A stretch of DNA of 46,891 nucleotides. It comes from DATLAN01 sp035527455 (lineage in GTDB: Bacteria; Planctomycetota; Planctomycetia; Pirellulales; Thermoguttaceae). Both the position numbers and the translations under genes were made by a program. The notes below the pieces were generated by a model that made no database searches, was not told where the DNA came from, and saw only the letters and a list, made by a program, of their open reading frames with translations. The stretch is taken from the NCBI GenBank assembly GCA_035527455.1, contig DATLAN010000301.1:1-46891 (forward strand), given 5' to 3'. Below are positions 18,266-26,088 of this stretch, in pieces; within the stretch, counting starts at the first letter, position 1, and each line of letters begins with the position of its first letter.

Positions 18266-18583
18266 ATGGCGAAAGCAGCCAAAGCTAAGAAAGCGCCCAC
18301 GAAGACCGAGATTCTCACCAATCTCGCCGACGCGACAGGCCTGACCAGGAAGCAGGTGGCCGACGTCTTCGAGGCGTTGCAGGCCGAAGTCAAAAAAAAT
18401 CTCGGATCCCGCGGAGCCGGTGTCTTCACCATTCCCGGGCTCTTGAAGATCCAGAAGAAGAAGACTCCGGCCAAACCGAAGCGGACGATCATGAGCTTCG
18501 GAGAACTCCGGGAAGTCGGTCCCACGCCGGCCAAGACGAAAGTCGTCGTTCGGCCGCTGAAGAACCTCAAGGACATGGTTTAG
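18266..18583 (+). CDS. HU-family DNA-binding protein
   Basis: This 105-residue protein has a Lys/Ala-rich N-terminal extension (MAKAAKAKKAP) followed by the HU fold: helices TKTEILTNLADATGLTRKQV and ADVFEALQAEVKKNL, then the beta-arm region GAGVFTIPGLLKIQKKKTPA. It differs from E. coli HU in the arm, which lacks the usual RNPxTG turn and reads KPKRTIMSFGELREV. ATG 18266 is preceded by GGAGGG nine bases away. The protein is expected to bind and bend DNA as a nucleoid component. Its 3' end overlaps the convergent maf gene by 17 bases. Confidence 0.9.
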   Translation: MAKAAKAKKAPTKTEILTNLADATGLTRKQVADVFEALQAEVKKNLGSRGAGVFTIPGLLKIQKKKTPAKPKRTIMSFGELREVGPTPAKTKVVVRPLKNLKDMV

Positions 18584-19148
18584 CCAACATCTCGGCCAGC
18601 AGTTCCATTGGCAAGCCGACGACGTTCGACTCACTGCCTTCGAGCACGTGGACCCAGCCGAGACGGTCCTGGTAGCCGAACGCGCCGGCCTTGCCTTTCC
18701 ACGCGCCGCCGGCAAGGTACCGGTCGATCTGCTCGTCGCTGAGCATGTCCATCCGCAAGGTGGTCTCCGCGACGCGGACGACCGGTCGGCCGTCGGGGAC
18801 TTGCCACAGACAAATGCCGCTCAAAACGCGGTGCTTCCGGCCGCTGAGACTTGCGAGCATCGTGCGGGCGTGCTCTTCGTCGTCCGGCTTACCCAGGATC
18901 CGACCGTCGCACTCGGCCACCGTGTCGCACGCCAATACCAGCCCGGCGTCGATTCGTCCGGCCACGTCGGCCGCTTTCTGATACGCCAGCCGCGCCACGA
19001 ACTCCGCCGGGCTTTCTCCGCTTTTCAGGCCCGACTCGGCGGACGGCAACGGCGGACGAACCTCGAAGTCGTAGCCCGCCGCAGAAAGCAGTTCCCGGCG
19101 GCGCGGCGATTGGCTGGCCAGGATCAACTTCACGGGACGGTCGGACAT
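18567..19148 (-). CDS. maf: Maf-like nucleoside triphosphate pyrophosphatase
   Basis: This 193-residue protein has the Maf/YhdE family signature: ASQSPRRRELL at 11-21 (phosphate-binding Ser and Arg), the acidic catalytic patch CDTVAECDGRILGKP (D75), and the GKAGAFGYQ loop and SNVVGLP near the C-terminus. The family hydrolyses dTTP, UTP or modified pyrimidine nucleotides, cleaning the nucleotide pool; which substrate applies here cannot be read with certainty. Length is normal for the family. It converges on and overlaps the HU-like gene by 17 bases. Confidence 0.93.
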   Translation of the reverse strand: MSDRPVKLILASQSPRRRELLSAAGYDFEVRPPLPSAESGLKSGESPAEFVARLAYQKAADVAGRIDAGLVLACDTVAECDGRILGKPDDEEHARTMLASLSGRKHRVLSGICLWQVPDGRPVVRVAETTLRMDMLSDEQIDRYLAGGAWKGKAGAFGYQDRLGWVHVLEGSESNVVGLPMELLAEMLAKPCP

Positions 19149-19320
19149 CGGACGGAGATGACTCGCTGGGAAACGACGTGACTGGTAGGATTACGGATGG
19201 AGGGGTTGGCTGACCGGTCTGCGTGGCGGTGTTTCCCGCAAGGTTGCCGCAGCCGGTCACCACTCCGCTTCAGTCCAAATATATTCTGCCCGACTCGTAC
19301 CGCCTACCCCGACCGCCCCG

Positions 19321-20031
19321 ATGACGACGCCCCCTCTGGAAATCCTCTACGAAGACAATCATCTCCTGGCGGTATCCAAGCCGGCCGGCCTGCCCACCAT
19401 GGGCACTCCGCAGGGAAAACCCACGCTGCTGACCATCGCCAAAGAGTACGTCAAGCAGAAGTACGGCAAACCGGGCAACGTGTACCTGGGCATGATGAGC
19501 CGGCTCGACGCCCCGGTGACCGGCGTGGTGCTCCTGGCACGCACCTCGAAGGCCGCCCGACGATTGACCCAGCAGTTCCGCACCCACGCCGTCGAGAAGG
19601 CCTATTGGGCGATCGTCGAGGGGACCGTGGAACCGCCGGCGGGCCAGTGCGTCGATTGGGTCGCCCCGCACGAGCGGCACCGCCGGATGCGCATCGTCGG
19701 CCCCAAGCTGCCCGGCGCCAAAGAAGCTCGCCTGTCGTACCGCCGCATCTCGACCTTGGGCGCCGATTCCCTGCTGGAAATCGATCTGCACACCGGGCGG
19801 AAGCACCAGATCCGCCTGCAGCTCGCCCACCGCGGCCATCCGATCCTGGGCGATCGCAAGTACGGCAGCCGGCGGAGTTGGCCCTCGGGCATCGCCTTGC
19901 ACGCCCAACGTCTATCCATCACGCATCCCGTCCAGGGCACGCCCTTGATCTTCGAAGCCCCCCTGCCGGACTCATGGCGCAATGCCGGAATGCCGGGATC
20001 GCCGCTTGCGGCTTCGCCCGACTCGGGTTAA
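19321..20031 (+). CDS. RluA-family pseudouridine synthase
   Basis: This 236-residue protein matches the catalytic domain of RluA-type rRNA/tRNA pseudouridine synthases: an N-terminal ILYEDNHLLAVSKPAGLPT, then MSRLDAPVTGVVLLART with catalytic Asp63 (the usual HRLD is SRLD here), VEKAYWAIVEG, and LLEIDLHTGRKHQIRLQLAH. There is no S4 domain, which suits the short RluA/RluC-like or TruC-like branch. No strong ribosome site is seen before ATG 19321. The next gene starts close downstream, on the same strand. Confidence 0.93.
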   Translation: MTTPPLEILYEDNHLLAVSKPAGLPTMGTPQGKPTLLTIAKEYVKQKYGKPGNVYLGMMSRLDAPVTGVVLLARTSKAARRLTQQFRTHAVEKAYWAIVEGTVEPPAGQCVDWVAPHERHRRMRIVGPKLPGAKEARLSYRRISTLGADSLLEIDLHTGRKHQIRLQLAHRGHPILGDRKYGSRRSWPSGIALHAQRLSITHPVQGTPLIFEAPLPDSWRNAGMPGSPLAASPDSG

Positions 20032-20128
20032 CGTGAATGTATCGGACTTCTACCGAACGCCCATTCCAGGCGGTCTTCCAACACAACCCCCGGCCATCCC
20101 GGGACAGAAGAGGATTTGCGTACTACCG

Positions 20129-21418
20129 GTGAACGCCTTCGAGCGAACGGCTTTCGAACAACGCGCCGTGGCCAGCGGCCTGGTGACCGAGGATCAGATC
20201 AACGAGGCCCGGACCGCCGTCGGCTGGTCCGACGGCGACGAGTCCGACGCCGACGCCCCGCTGACCGAACAACAGCTCGCCGACCGGCTGGTCGAGATGG
20301 GCCGGCTGAACGTCTGGCAGGCCAAGCAACTGCTCGAAGGACGCACCAAGTTCACCCTCGGCCAGTACCGCATCGTCGACTCGATCGGCAAGGGCGGCAT
20401 GGGCCAGGTCTTCAAGGCCGAACACAGCGTGATGGGCCGGGCCGTGGCCATCAAGGTCCTGCCGTTGAACAAGTCCACGCCCGACGCGGTGACCAACTTC
20501 ACCAACGAAATGCGGGCGCTGGCCAGTCTCGATCACAACCGGCTGGTCCGCGCCCTGGACGCCGGCCAGGACGGCAACGTCTATTACCTGGTCACCGAGT
20601 ACGTGCCCGGCTGCGATCTCCGCAAGCTGGTCCGCCGTGAAGGCCCCCTGAGCATGGAGGCGGCGGCCGACGTCATCTTCCAAGTGGCCGAGGGTCTCGA
20701 CTACGCCCACTCCCAAGGCCTGATCCACCGCGACGTCAAGCCGGCCAACGTGCTGGTGACGCCCCAGGGCGAGGCGAAGCTCTCCGACCTGGGCCTGGCC
20801 GGGCCGCTGGAGGACGCCGCCGAAAACGATCCCCGCTACGGCAAGATCGTGGGCACGGCCGACTACCTTTCGCCCGACCACATCAAATCGCCCTGGGAGC
20901 CGACCCCCGCGTGGGACATCTACTCGCTCGGCTGCACGCTCTACTACGCGGTGACCGGCAAGGTGCCCTTTCCCGGCGGAACGACCAAAGAGAAGACGGA
21001 CAAGCATCTCAAATACCGCCCTTTGGACCCGCGGCGGCTGAACAAGAACTTGAGCGACGCGTTCGTCGACCTGATGGCCGACATGATGGCCAAGAATCCC
21101 TCGGAGCGGACCGCGTCGGCCGCCGTGGTGATGTCGCTCTTGACGCCTTGGACCCATCGCAGGCCGCCGGTGCCGATCCCCAGCCCGGCCGCGACCAAAC
21201 CGCCTCCGGTTCCGCCGCCGATGGCTCCGCGTCCCATTCCGGTCCCGCCGCCGGTGATTCTGGACGAACCGGACGAGGAAGACAGTTCGAGCCAGATCCT
21301 GCAGACGACCGATCCTCGCGCCGCGGCCCGGCGGAAGCTCGTCGTGCGGCTGCTGTTGTTCGTCGGGGGTCCGCTGGTGCTGTTGGGCGTCGGCGTGCTC
21401 TTGTGGGCGTTGTTGTAG
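20129..21418 (+). CDS. Membrane-anchored Ser/Thr protein kinase
   Basis: From the GTG at 20129 the protein has 429 residues. An N-terminal helical module (FEQRAVASGLVTEDQINEA through LNVWQAKQLLEGRTKFTLGQ) is of the kind often found before planctomycete kinase domains. The kinase domain has the Gly-rich loop GKGGMGQV (87-94), Lys109, HRDVKPAN (200-207, D202) and SDLGLAG, where DLG replaces DFG. A Pro-rich linker follows, then a C-terminal membrane helix (LLLFVGGPLVLLGVGVLLWA). The chain ends there, with no extracytoplasmic sensor domain. The start is uncertain: the frame is open back into the rluA-like gene, and GTG 20033 is another candidate. Substrates are unknown. Confidence 0.88.
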   Translation: MNAFERTAFEQRAVASGLVTEDQINEARTAVGWSDGDESDADAPLTEQQLADRLVEMGRLNVWQAKQLLEGRTKFTLGQYRIVDSIGKGGMGQVFKAEHSVMGRAVAIKVLPLNKSTPDAVTNFTNEMRALASLDHNRLVRALDAGQDGNVYYLVTEYVPGCDLRKLVRREGPLSMEAAADVIFQVAEGLDYAHSQGLIHRDVKPANVLVTPQGEAKLSDLGLAGPLEDAAENDPRYGKIVGTADYLSPDHIKSPWEPTPAWDIYSLGCTLYYAVTGKVPFPGGTTKEKTDKHLKYRPLDPRRLNKNLSDAFVDLMADMMAKNPSERTASAAVVMSLLTPWTHRRPPVPIPSPAATKPPPVPPPMAPRPIPVPPPVILDEPDEEDSSSQILQTTDPRAAARRKLVVRLLLFVGGPLVLLGVGVLLWALL

Positions 21419-21435
21419 CAGCGAGTCTCTCGTAG

Positions 21436-21453
21436 GTCAGGGCTTGCCCTGAC
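21436..21453. terminator. Perfect 8-bp hairpin after the kinase gene
   Basis: GTCAGGGCTTGCCCTGAC is a perfect 8-bp stem with a TT loop, 17 bases after the kinase stop. There is no clear T-run, so it may be a terminator or a solo palindromic repeat word. Confidence 0.45.
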
Positions 21454-21471
21454 GATATCCCGCATGGCCTC

Positions 21472-21627
21472 TCACAGGCACGACCGGAGGATCAGCGCGG
21501 CGAAGAGAATCACGACCAGCCCGAGCAGCAGGTGAAAGCAGCCCGGCGGATTATCGGCATATCCAGGTTCCGGCATGGTAATGAGCTTTGGCGTCTCGTC
21601 GGGGTCAATCGCAACACGGCGTTTCAT
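21472..21627 (-). CDS. 51-residue single-pass membrane peptide
   Basis: ATG 21627 opens a 51-residue frame: a basic start (MKRRVAIDPDE), a short soluble stretch, then one strong membrane helix (FHLLLGLVVILFAALIL) and a short RSCL tail. The start overlaps the TGA of the upstream peptidase-like gene by four bases (ATGA). No good ribosome site is visible, and the upstream sequence is a palindromic repeat, so coupling may be the only route to translation. A longer frame (81 residues) would include translated repeat sequence and is not credible. No family recognised. Confidence 0.45.
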   Translation of the reverse strand: MKRRVAIDPDETPKLITMPEPGYADNPPGCFHLLLGLVVILFAALILRSCL

Positions 21628-23168
21628 TCGTAAAAAAACGTAGGGTGGGCACTGCCCACCGATCCCGATCCATTCTCTCGATTCGCATCTCGATTCGGAT
21701 TGGTGGGCAATGCCCACCCTACGTCCTTGAACGCCCTATCCGTCGCGAGCTGCGACTGCTTGCTGTCGACGGTGATCCCCAGCGACCGGAACCACGGAAA
21801 CAGGTCGCGCTGCATGGCGATGCTCAGCACGACGATGCTGTCGTCGGCCGTGTATTGCGTGATTCGATCGCGAGTCGCCAGCTTTCTCTTGGTCTGGAAG
21901 TACCGCGTCACGACGTCGGGTTTCTCCTTGCGCAACTGCTCGAAGATCCACATCGGTTTGGCCATGCGAACGACGTGGGGAATATTCTCCCCGTGGACGA
22001 GATCGAGCTTGTCCATATTCGGGTCGTAGCGTTTTGCTCCCGCTATCCAGCCGTCCAGGGTGCTTTGCGCGTCGGTCTCCAGGCCGAGCTTCATGCCGGT
22101 GAGAATGCCGACGTAGGTTGCGATCCCCTCGTTCCAGATCGGCTCGGGGAAGGGATGAACCCACGAATGGACCGACTCGTGCGTGATCAGTTCCACCATG
22201 CCGTAGCGCTTCTCGGGGAAGTTGCCCCACCAGGCAGCCAGACCGATATTCGCCCCGGAAGAAAAACCACCTCCGCCCGTGGGCAGAAGGATCAGAGAGG
22301 TCAACATGCCTTCCGAAGGCGGCACGCCCATGATCTCTTCGATCACGGGGAAGCACTGGTCATAGACCTCGTAAATGGCGTCGGCGTAAGGCTTCATGTA
22401 GTCCGAATACCGCACGGGAAGCCGGTCGCGTTGGGTCAGGTTCTCGGGCATTTGATGCTGCGGACGACGCGAGGGGTCGACCTGTTTGCCAGCCGAGACC
22501 CGTCGAAGCAACGGCCGCAGCCATTGGTCGTTGATCGGGTCGCTGGCGTTAGGATTGTGTCCGCAAAGTCCGCGCGAAGCGACGAGCAGTTGCCCCTTGC
22601 CCACCGCTTTGTTGGCCATGACGACCCGGCCCCGGGCGTCTTCGACAAGGATCCGCCAATCGTCGGGCTCGTCCAGCGTGATGGTCTTGGGAGAGTAGCT
22701 GGCGATGTCCTCGTGCTCGAGGTCCCCCTCTCCCTGCAACGGTTTCTGTGCCGCGACGTCGACGAACCGGGCACCGAAAGGCTTCAGCAGCGTATTGGGA
22801 TGGTACGTCTCTTCCTCGCGGAACAGGGCAAAGTCGCCGAGCACGACCACACCACCGCCCTCGGCCAGGAAGCTTCGTACGGCCTCGATATCTTCAGGCG
22901 TATAACGACACGGCGATGCGGAGGACTGAAGTATCAGGAGATTCGCGTCGGCAAGATCGTATTTGTGCAACGTGCCCCAGTTGCGGACGTCGATCCCGTC
23001 GGGAGCCACATAGTTGGTGCCGAAACGGCCGTCGAAGTAGAATGAGAAGGTGTGTGAAATGTCGGTCACGCAATGGATTCGTTCCGCGGCGGCCGCTTCA
23101 ACCGACACGACGAACAGGATCAATAAGCACACGACCCCGAGGAGTTTAGAGGAGCTGTGATGGTTCAT
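21624..23168 (-). CDS. Secreted gluzincin-like metallopeptidase with amidotransferase-like N-domain
   Basis: ATG 23168 gives a signal peptide (KLLGVVCLLILFVVSVEAAA) and 514 residues. Residues ~30-200 look like a class-I amidotransferase-like fold (DLADANLLILQSS, RSFLAEGGGVVVLGDF). Residues ~250-470 contain HESVH (330-334) with a downstream E347 in WNEGIATYVG, the HExxH...E arrangement of gluzincin zinc peptidases. The last ~32 residues (VGWALPTNPNRDANRENGSG and on) are translated palindromic repeat, so the original C-terminus probably lay near residue 482. It may cleave peptides in the periplasm; the substrate is unknown. Confidence 0.78.
   Translation of the reverse strand: MNHHSSSKLLGVVCLLILFVVSVEAAAAERIHCVTDISHTFSFYFDGRFGTNYVAPDGIDVRNWGTLHKYDLADANLLILQSSASPCRYTPEDIEAVRSFLAEGGGVVVLGDFALFREEETYHPNTLLKPFGARFVDVAAQKPLQGEGDLEHEDIASYSPKTITLDEPDDWRILVEDARGRVVMANKAVGKGQLLVASRGLCGHNPNASDPINDQWLRPLLRRVSAGKQVDPSRRPQHQMPENLTQRDRLPVRYSDYMKPYADAIYEVYDQCFPVIEEIMGVPPSEGMLTSLILLPTGGGGFSSGANIGLAAWWGNFPEKRYGMVELITHESVHSWVHPFPEPIWNEGIATYVGILTGMKLGLETDAQSTLDGWIAGAKRYDPNMDKLDLVHGENIPHVVRMAKPMWIFEQLRKEKPDVVTRYFQTKRKLATRDRITQYTADDSIVVLSIAMQRDLFPWFRSLGITVDSKQSQLATDRAFKDVGWALPTNPNRDANRENGSGSVGSAHPTFFYE
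21641..21724. repeat. Paired inverted repeat, ACGTAGGGTGGGCANTGCCC family
   Basis: The arms at about 21641-21667 and 21697-21724 are reverse complements with two mismatches over about 28 bases. Each arm contains its own palindrome (GGTGGGCA/TGCCCACC). The element lies inside the 3' end of the peptidase-like gene and is translated as its C-terminus. Confidence 0.88.
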
Positions 23169-23215
23169 AATACCGTTTCCATAACTGTTCAGCCGTCGGC
23201 AGTCGGCATCGATTC

Positions 23216-23290
23216 GTAGCCGGATTCGCAAGAATTCGAGCCATTTGGGCTGAAACTGGGCAACGCCCGAATTCTTGCGAATCCGGCTAC
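23216..23290. repeat. Perfect 23-bp inverted repeat, GTAGCCGGATTCGCAAGAAT family
   Basis: The arms 23216-23238 and 23268-23290 are exact reverse complements with a 29-base spacer. It lies about 50 bases before the start of the minus-strand peptidase-like gene, in its leader or promoter region. Confidence 0.92.
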
Positions 23291-23408
23291 CATTTGGCTG
23301 AAGTGTTCCCCGGTTCCGAATTCTGATACGATGTTTCGCCATCGAATCGAGCCTGAAACCGATCCAGGCTCGCCATGGCGACTATTGTAACATCGTGCCT
23401 GCCCGTGC

Positions 23409-23578
23409 CTAGCACCAAACGGTTTTTCAGCGGTTTGGCAATAAGTTTGGTATGTTACGGTGGGTGGCACGCCCTGAGGAACGAAGGGCGTGGAACGTCG
23501 GGAAAACACGCCCTTCGTTCCTCAGGGCGTGCCACCCCAGAGTTTACCGCAACCATGCCAAGAACCGTTTGGTGCTAG
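23409..23578. repeat. Nested inverted-repeat element, about 170 bp
   Basis: The outer arms CTAGCACCAAACGGTT (23409-23424) and AACCGTTTGGTGCTAG (23563-23578) are exact. Inside lies a perfect 30-bp inverted repeat (23463-23492 and 23507-23536; it begins GGTGGCACGCCCTGAGGAAC). Sequence between outer and inner arms is also partly complementary (TTTGGTATG / CATGCCAAG). It is a MITE-like or repeat-in-repeat structure with no coding capacity. Confidence 0.9.
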
Positions 23579-23669
23579 CGCCTGAGGAGTCTTTTGGACT
23601 TTTCTTGCTGGCTACCGCGAAGTCAAGGCCAAGGACTGGCTCTCGGCACACCCGATCGGAACAATCGGT

Positions 23670-23699
23670 TTGTATACCGGCAAGCTCTTGTGATATACT
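23670..23699 (+). promoter_or_regulatory. Weak candidate promoter for the aldo/keto reductase-like gene
   Basis: TATACT (23694-23699) is a good -10 box; the only -35-like sequence is TTGTAT (23670-23675), 18 bases upstream. The leader would be about 63 bases. Confidence 0.3.
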
Positions 23700-23768
23700 T
23701 GAAGTCCACTGGGAAGGCCCATGGTGGGCCCGCCGGTCGAACCAGCACTTGAATCAGGGAGAATGCGA

Positions 23769-24878
23769 ATGTCCAACGAGAAAGTGACCCGTCGAGAGTT
23801 CGTTTGTGCGAGTGCCTTGGCAGCGACGGGGCTGGCCTTGGGATTGTCGCCGACAAAGACGGTTTACGCCGGCAATCCGACCGAGGAGGACACCAGCAAG
23901 ATCCCCAGCTACAACCCGGAGATGGAATATCGCCGCTGCGGCAAGACCGACATGATGATGTCTGCGGTCTGCCTGGGCGGACATTGGAAGCGCGTCGACA
24001 AGGTGCTTCCCGATAAGCCCGAGGGCGGCGGGTGGCTCGCTTGGGGCGACGGCGATCCCGAGTTCGACAAGAACCGCCGCGAGGTGGTCAGCCGTTGCAT
24101 CGACCGCGGCATCAATTACATCGACGCCTGTTGGAGCAACGAGGTGATTGCCTACAGCCGAGCGCTTCGAGGACGCCGCGACAAGATGTTCCTGGGCTAT
24201 TCCTGGGGCCATACCGAAGTCCGCTACCCCGAATGGCGAACTTTCGAGAAGCTCCGGCAAGGCTTCGAGAACGGGCTGAAGACGGCGGGCCAGGAGTACG
24301 TCGACCTTTGGCGGATCACGTGCCACGAGCAGAGCAGCCGACATGACGAAGCAACTGTCGAGGAACTGATCAAGGCGTTGGACTGGGCCAAGAAGAGCGG
24401 ACTTGCCCGCTTCACCGGCATCTCCTCGCACGACCGCCTGCACATCAAGCAGCTCATCGAAAAGTACCCCGATCAGCTCGAAGTGATCTGCACGCCCTAT
24501 ACGGCCAAGACCAAGGTGGTGACGGACGAAAGCGGTTTGTGGGCATCGATGAAGAAGCACGACGTGGGCTGGTTCGGCATCAAGCCGTTTGCCAGCAACT
24601 CGCTGTTCCAGGGCGACAGCAGTCCGAACAATCCGTACGCGGAAGAGGACAACCGGCTTGCACGGCTGGCCATCCGCTATATCCTCTGCAACCCGGCCAT
24701 CACCGCGCCGATCCCGGGGCTGATCACGGTCGAGCAGGTCGACAATATGGCGCTGGCCGTCAAGGAGCGTCGGGAGTTGGATAAGGAAGAAAAAGCGGAA
24801 CTGGATCGGGCCATGGACCGGGCGTGGGCCAACCTGCCCGGCAAATACCAGTGGCTCAAGAGTTGGGAATACGTGTAG
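23769..24878 (+). CDS. Tat-exported aldo/keto reductase-like protein with altered active site
   Basis: ATG 23769 has GGGAG seven bases upstream and opens a Tat-type signal (VTRREFVCASALAATGLALG), giving 369 residues. The body follows the AKR barrel: YRRCGKTDMMMSAVCLGG, IDRGINYIDACWSNEVIAYS, YVDLWRITCHEQ and GLARFTGISSH. Of the AKR tetrad, Asp119 and a His (H186) are in place, but the usual Tyr after the Asp is replaced (ACWSN) and the usual Lys site reads FLGYSW. Normal NADPH-dependent reduction is therefore doubtful. A downstream SGNH esterase on the same strand starts 29 bases after it, so the two may form an operon for carbohydrate processing. Confidence 0.85.
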   Translation: MSNEKVTRREFVCASALAATGLALGLSPTKTVYAGNPTEEDTSKIPSYNPEMEYRRCGKTDMMMSAVCLGGHWKRVDKVLPDKPEGGGWLAWGDGDPEFDKNRREVVSRCIDRGINYIDACWSNEVIAYSRALRGRRDKMFLGYSWGHTEVRYPEWRTFEKLRQGFENGLKTAGQEYVDLWRITCHEQSSRHDEATVEELIKALDWAKKSGLARFTGISSHDRLHIKQLIEKYPDQLEVICTPYTAKTKVVTDESGLWASMKKHDVGWFGIKPFASNSLFQGDSSPNNPYAEEDNRLARLAIRYILCNPAITAPIPGLITVEQVDNMALAVKERRELDKEEKAELDRAMDRAWANLPGKYQWLKSWEYV

Positions 24879-24907
24879 TCACCGGACCACCATAGGGAGA
24901 TCGGAAG

Positions 24908-25903
24908 ATGCGAACCGGCACGAACGTGGTCGGGAGCGCCGCTTTGCTGATTGGGTTGTCGCTGGCGACTTCCGCTTCGACGTCCTTGGCCCAACAGGGA
25001 GGCAAGAGCCCGCTCAAGGTATTCGTCCTGGCAGGCCAGTCGAATATGGAAGGGCAAGGGGTCGTCGATTTGGATCACCCGCAATACTACAACGGCGGCA
25101 AAGGGACGCTGAAGCAAGTGATGGAGGATCCCGCGAAGTCCGAGCGATTCGCCCATCTGAAGGACGCGGAGGGTAACTGGGTCGCCCGCGACGACGTGTG
25201 GGTGCGGTTCAAGATCGCTGGTGGTCTGAAGAAAGGACCGCTGACGATCGGCTTCACCGGCTACCCGGACCGTCACCACATCGGCCCGGAGTTGCAGTTT
25301 GGCCATGTCGTTGGCGATGCCCTCGATGCGCAGGTCTTGCTGATCAAGACGGCTTGGGGCGGTAAGAGTCTCTTCACCGACTTCCGACCACCGAGTTCGG
25401 GCGGCCAGACCGGGCCCTATTACGAGAAGATGCTGGAGGAGGTCCGCGAGGCGCTGGAGAACCTGGCCGACGACTTCCCGTCCTGGGACGGCCGCGGCTA
25501 CGAGATCGCCGGTTTCGTCTGGTTTCAAGGCTGGAATGATATGTACGACGCCGAGGCTCGGGCCGAGTACGAGCAGAATCTGGTGAACCTCATCCGTGAC
25601 GTCCGAAAGGTTTGGGGCCGGCCGGATTTGCCGGTCGTGATCGGCGAACTGGGCAACGGCGGCCCCGAGGCGGATTCCAACATGCTGGCGATCCGCCAGG
25701 CCCAGGCCGCGGCGGCCGCACGGCCCGAATTCGAAGGCACGGTAACCTTCGTGAAAACCACCGCATTCGCCCGGCCGCGCGAGCAGTCTCCCAACGTGGG
25801 TCACGGCCACCACTGGTTCGGCAACGCGGAGAGCTACTTCCTGATCGGCGATGCCATGGGCCAGGCCATGAACAAGTTGCTCTCGGCCGGCCGTGGACAG
25901 TGA
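24908..25903 (+). CDS. Secreted SGNH hydrolase, sialate O-acetylesterase-like
   Basis: This 331-residue protein has a signal peptide (ending near STSLAQQ) and the SASA/CE6-type hydrolase motifs: FVLAGQSNMEGQG with nucleophile S45, LLIKTAWGGKSL, GFVWFQGWNDMY, and a C-terminal GHGHHWFGNAESYFL that supplies the catalytic His. These enzymes remove acetyl groups from sialic acids or plant polysaccharides; planctomycetes carry many. AGGGAG lies eight bases before ATG 24908. It follows the aldo/keto reductase-like gene by 29 bases. The exact substrate cannot be told from sequence. Confidence 0.87.
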   Translation: MRTGTNVVGSAALLIGLSLATSASTSLAQQGGKSPLKVFVLAGQSNMEGQGVVDLDHPQYYNGGKGTLKQVMEDPAKSERFAHLKDAEGNWVARDDVWVRFKIAGGLKKGPLTIGFTGYPDRHHIGPELQFGHVVGDALDAQVLLIKTAWGGKSLFTDFRPPSSGGQTGPYYEKMLEEVREALENLADDFPSWDGRGYEIAGFVWFQGWNDMYDAEARAEYEQNLVNLIRDVRKVWGRPDLPVVIGELGNGGPEADSNMLAIRQAQAAAAARPEFEGTVTFVKTTAFARPREQSPNVGHGHHWFGNAESYFLIGDAMGQAMNKLLSAGRGQ

Positions 25904-25935
25904 AACCGACGGGGTCGTCGTGCGTTGGGAATCGC

Positions 25936-26017
25936 GTTTAGCGGACGGGCTTGCCCGTCGTTGACGTGCATTGAAAACCGGCCGCTGCCGCACGGCGGGC
26001 AAGCCCGCCCGCTAAAC
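25936..26017. repeat. Paired inverted repeat, GTTTAGCGGRCGGGCTTGCC family
   Basis: The arms 25936-25960 and 25993-26017 are reverse complements with two mismatches over 25 bases; each carries its own palindrome (CGGGCTTGCCCG, CGGGCAAGCCCG). It lies between the esterase gene and the SpoU-like gene. Confidence 0.9.
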
Positions 26018-26088
26018 TACCGTGTCGTGAAACACGGCGTTGCAGGATTGTCCGGTCGGCAACAACTCTCCCGTCCCCAGGAACCCGC

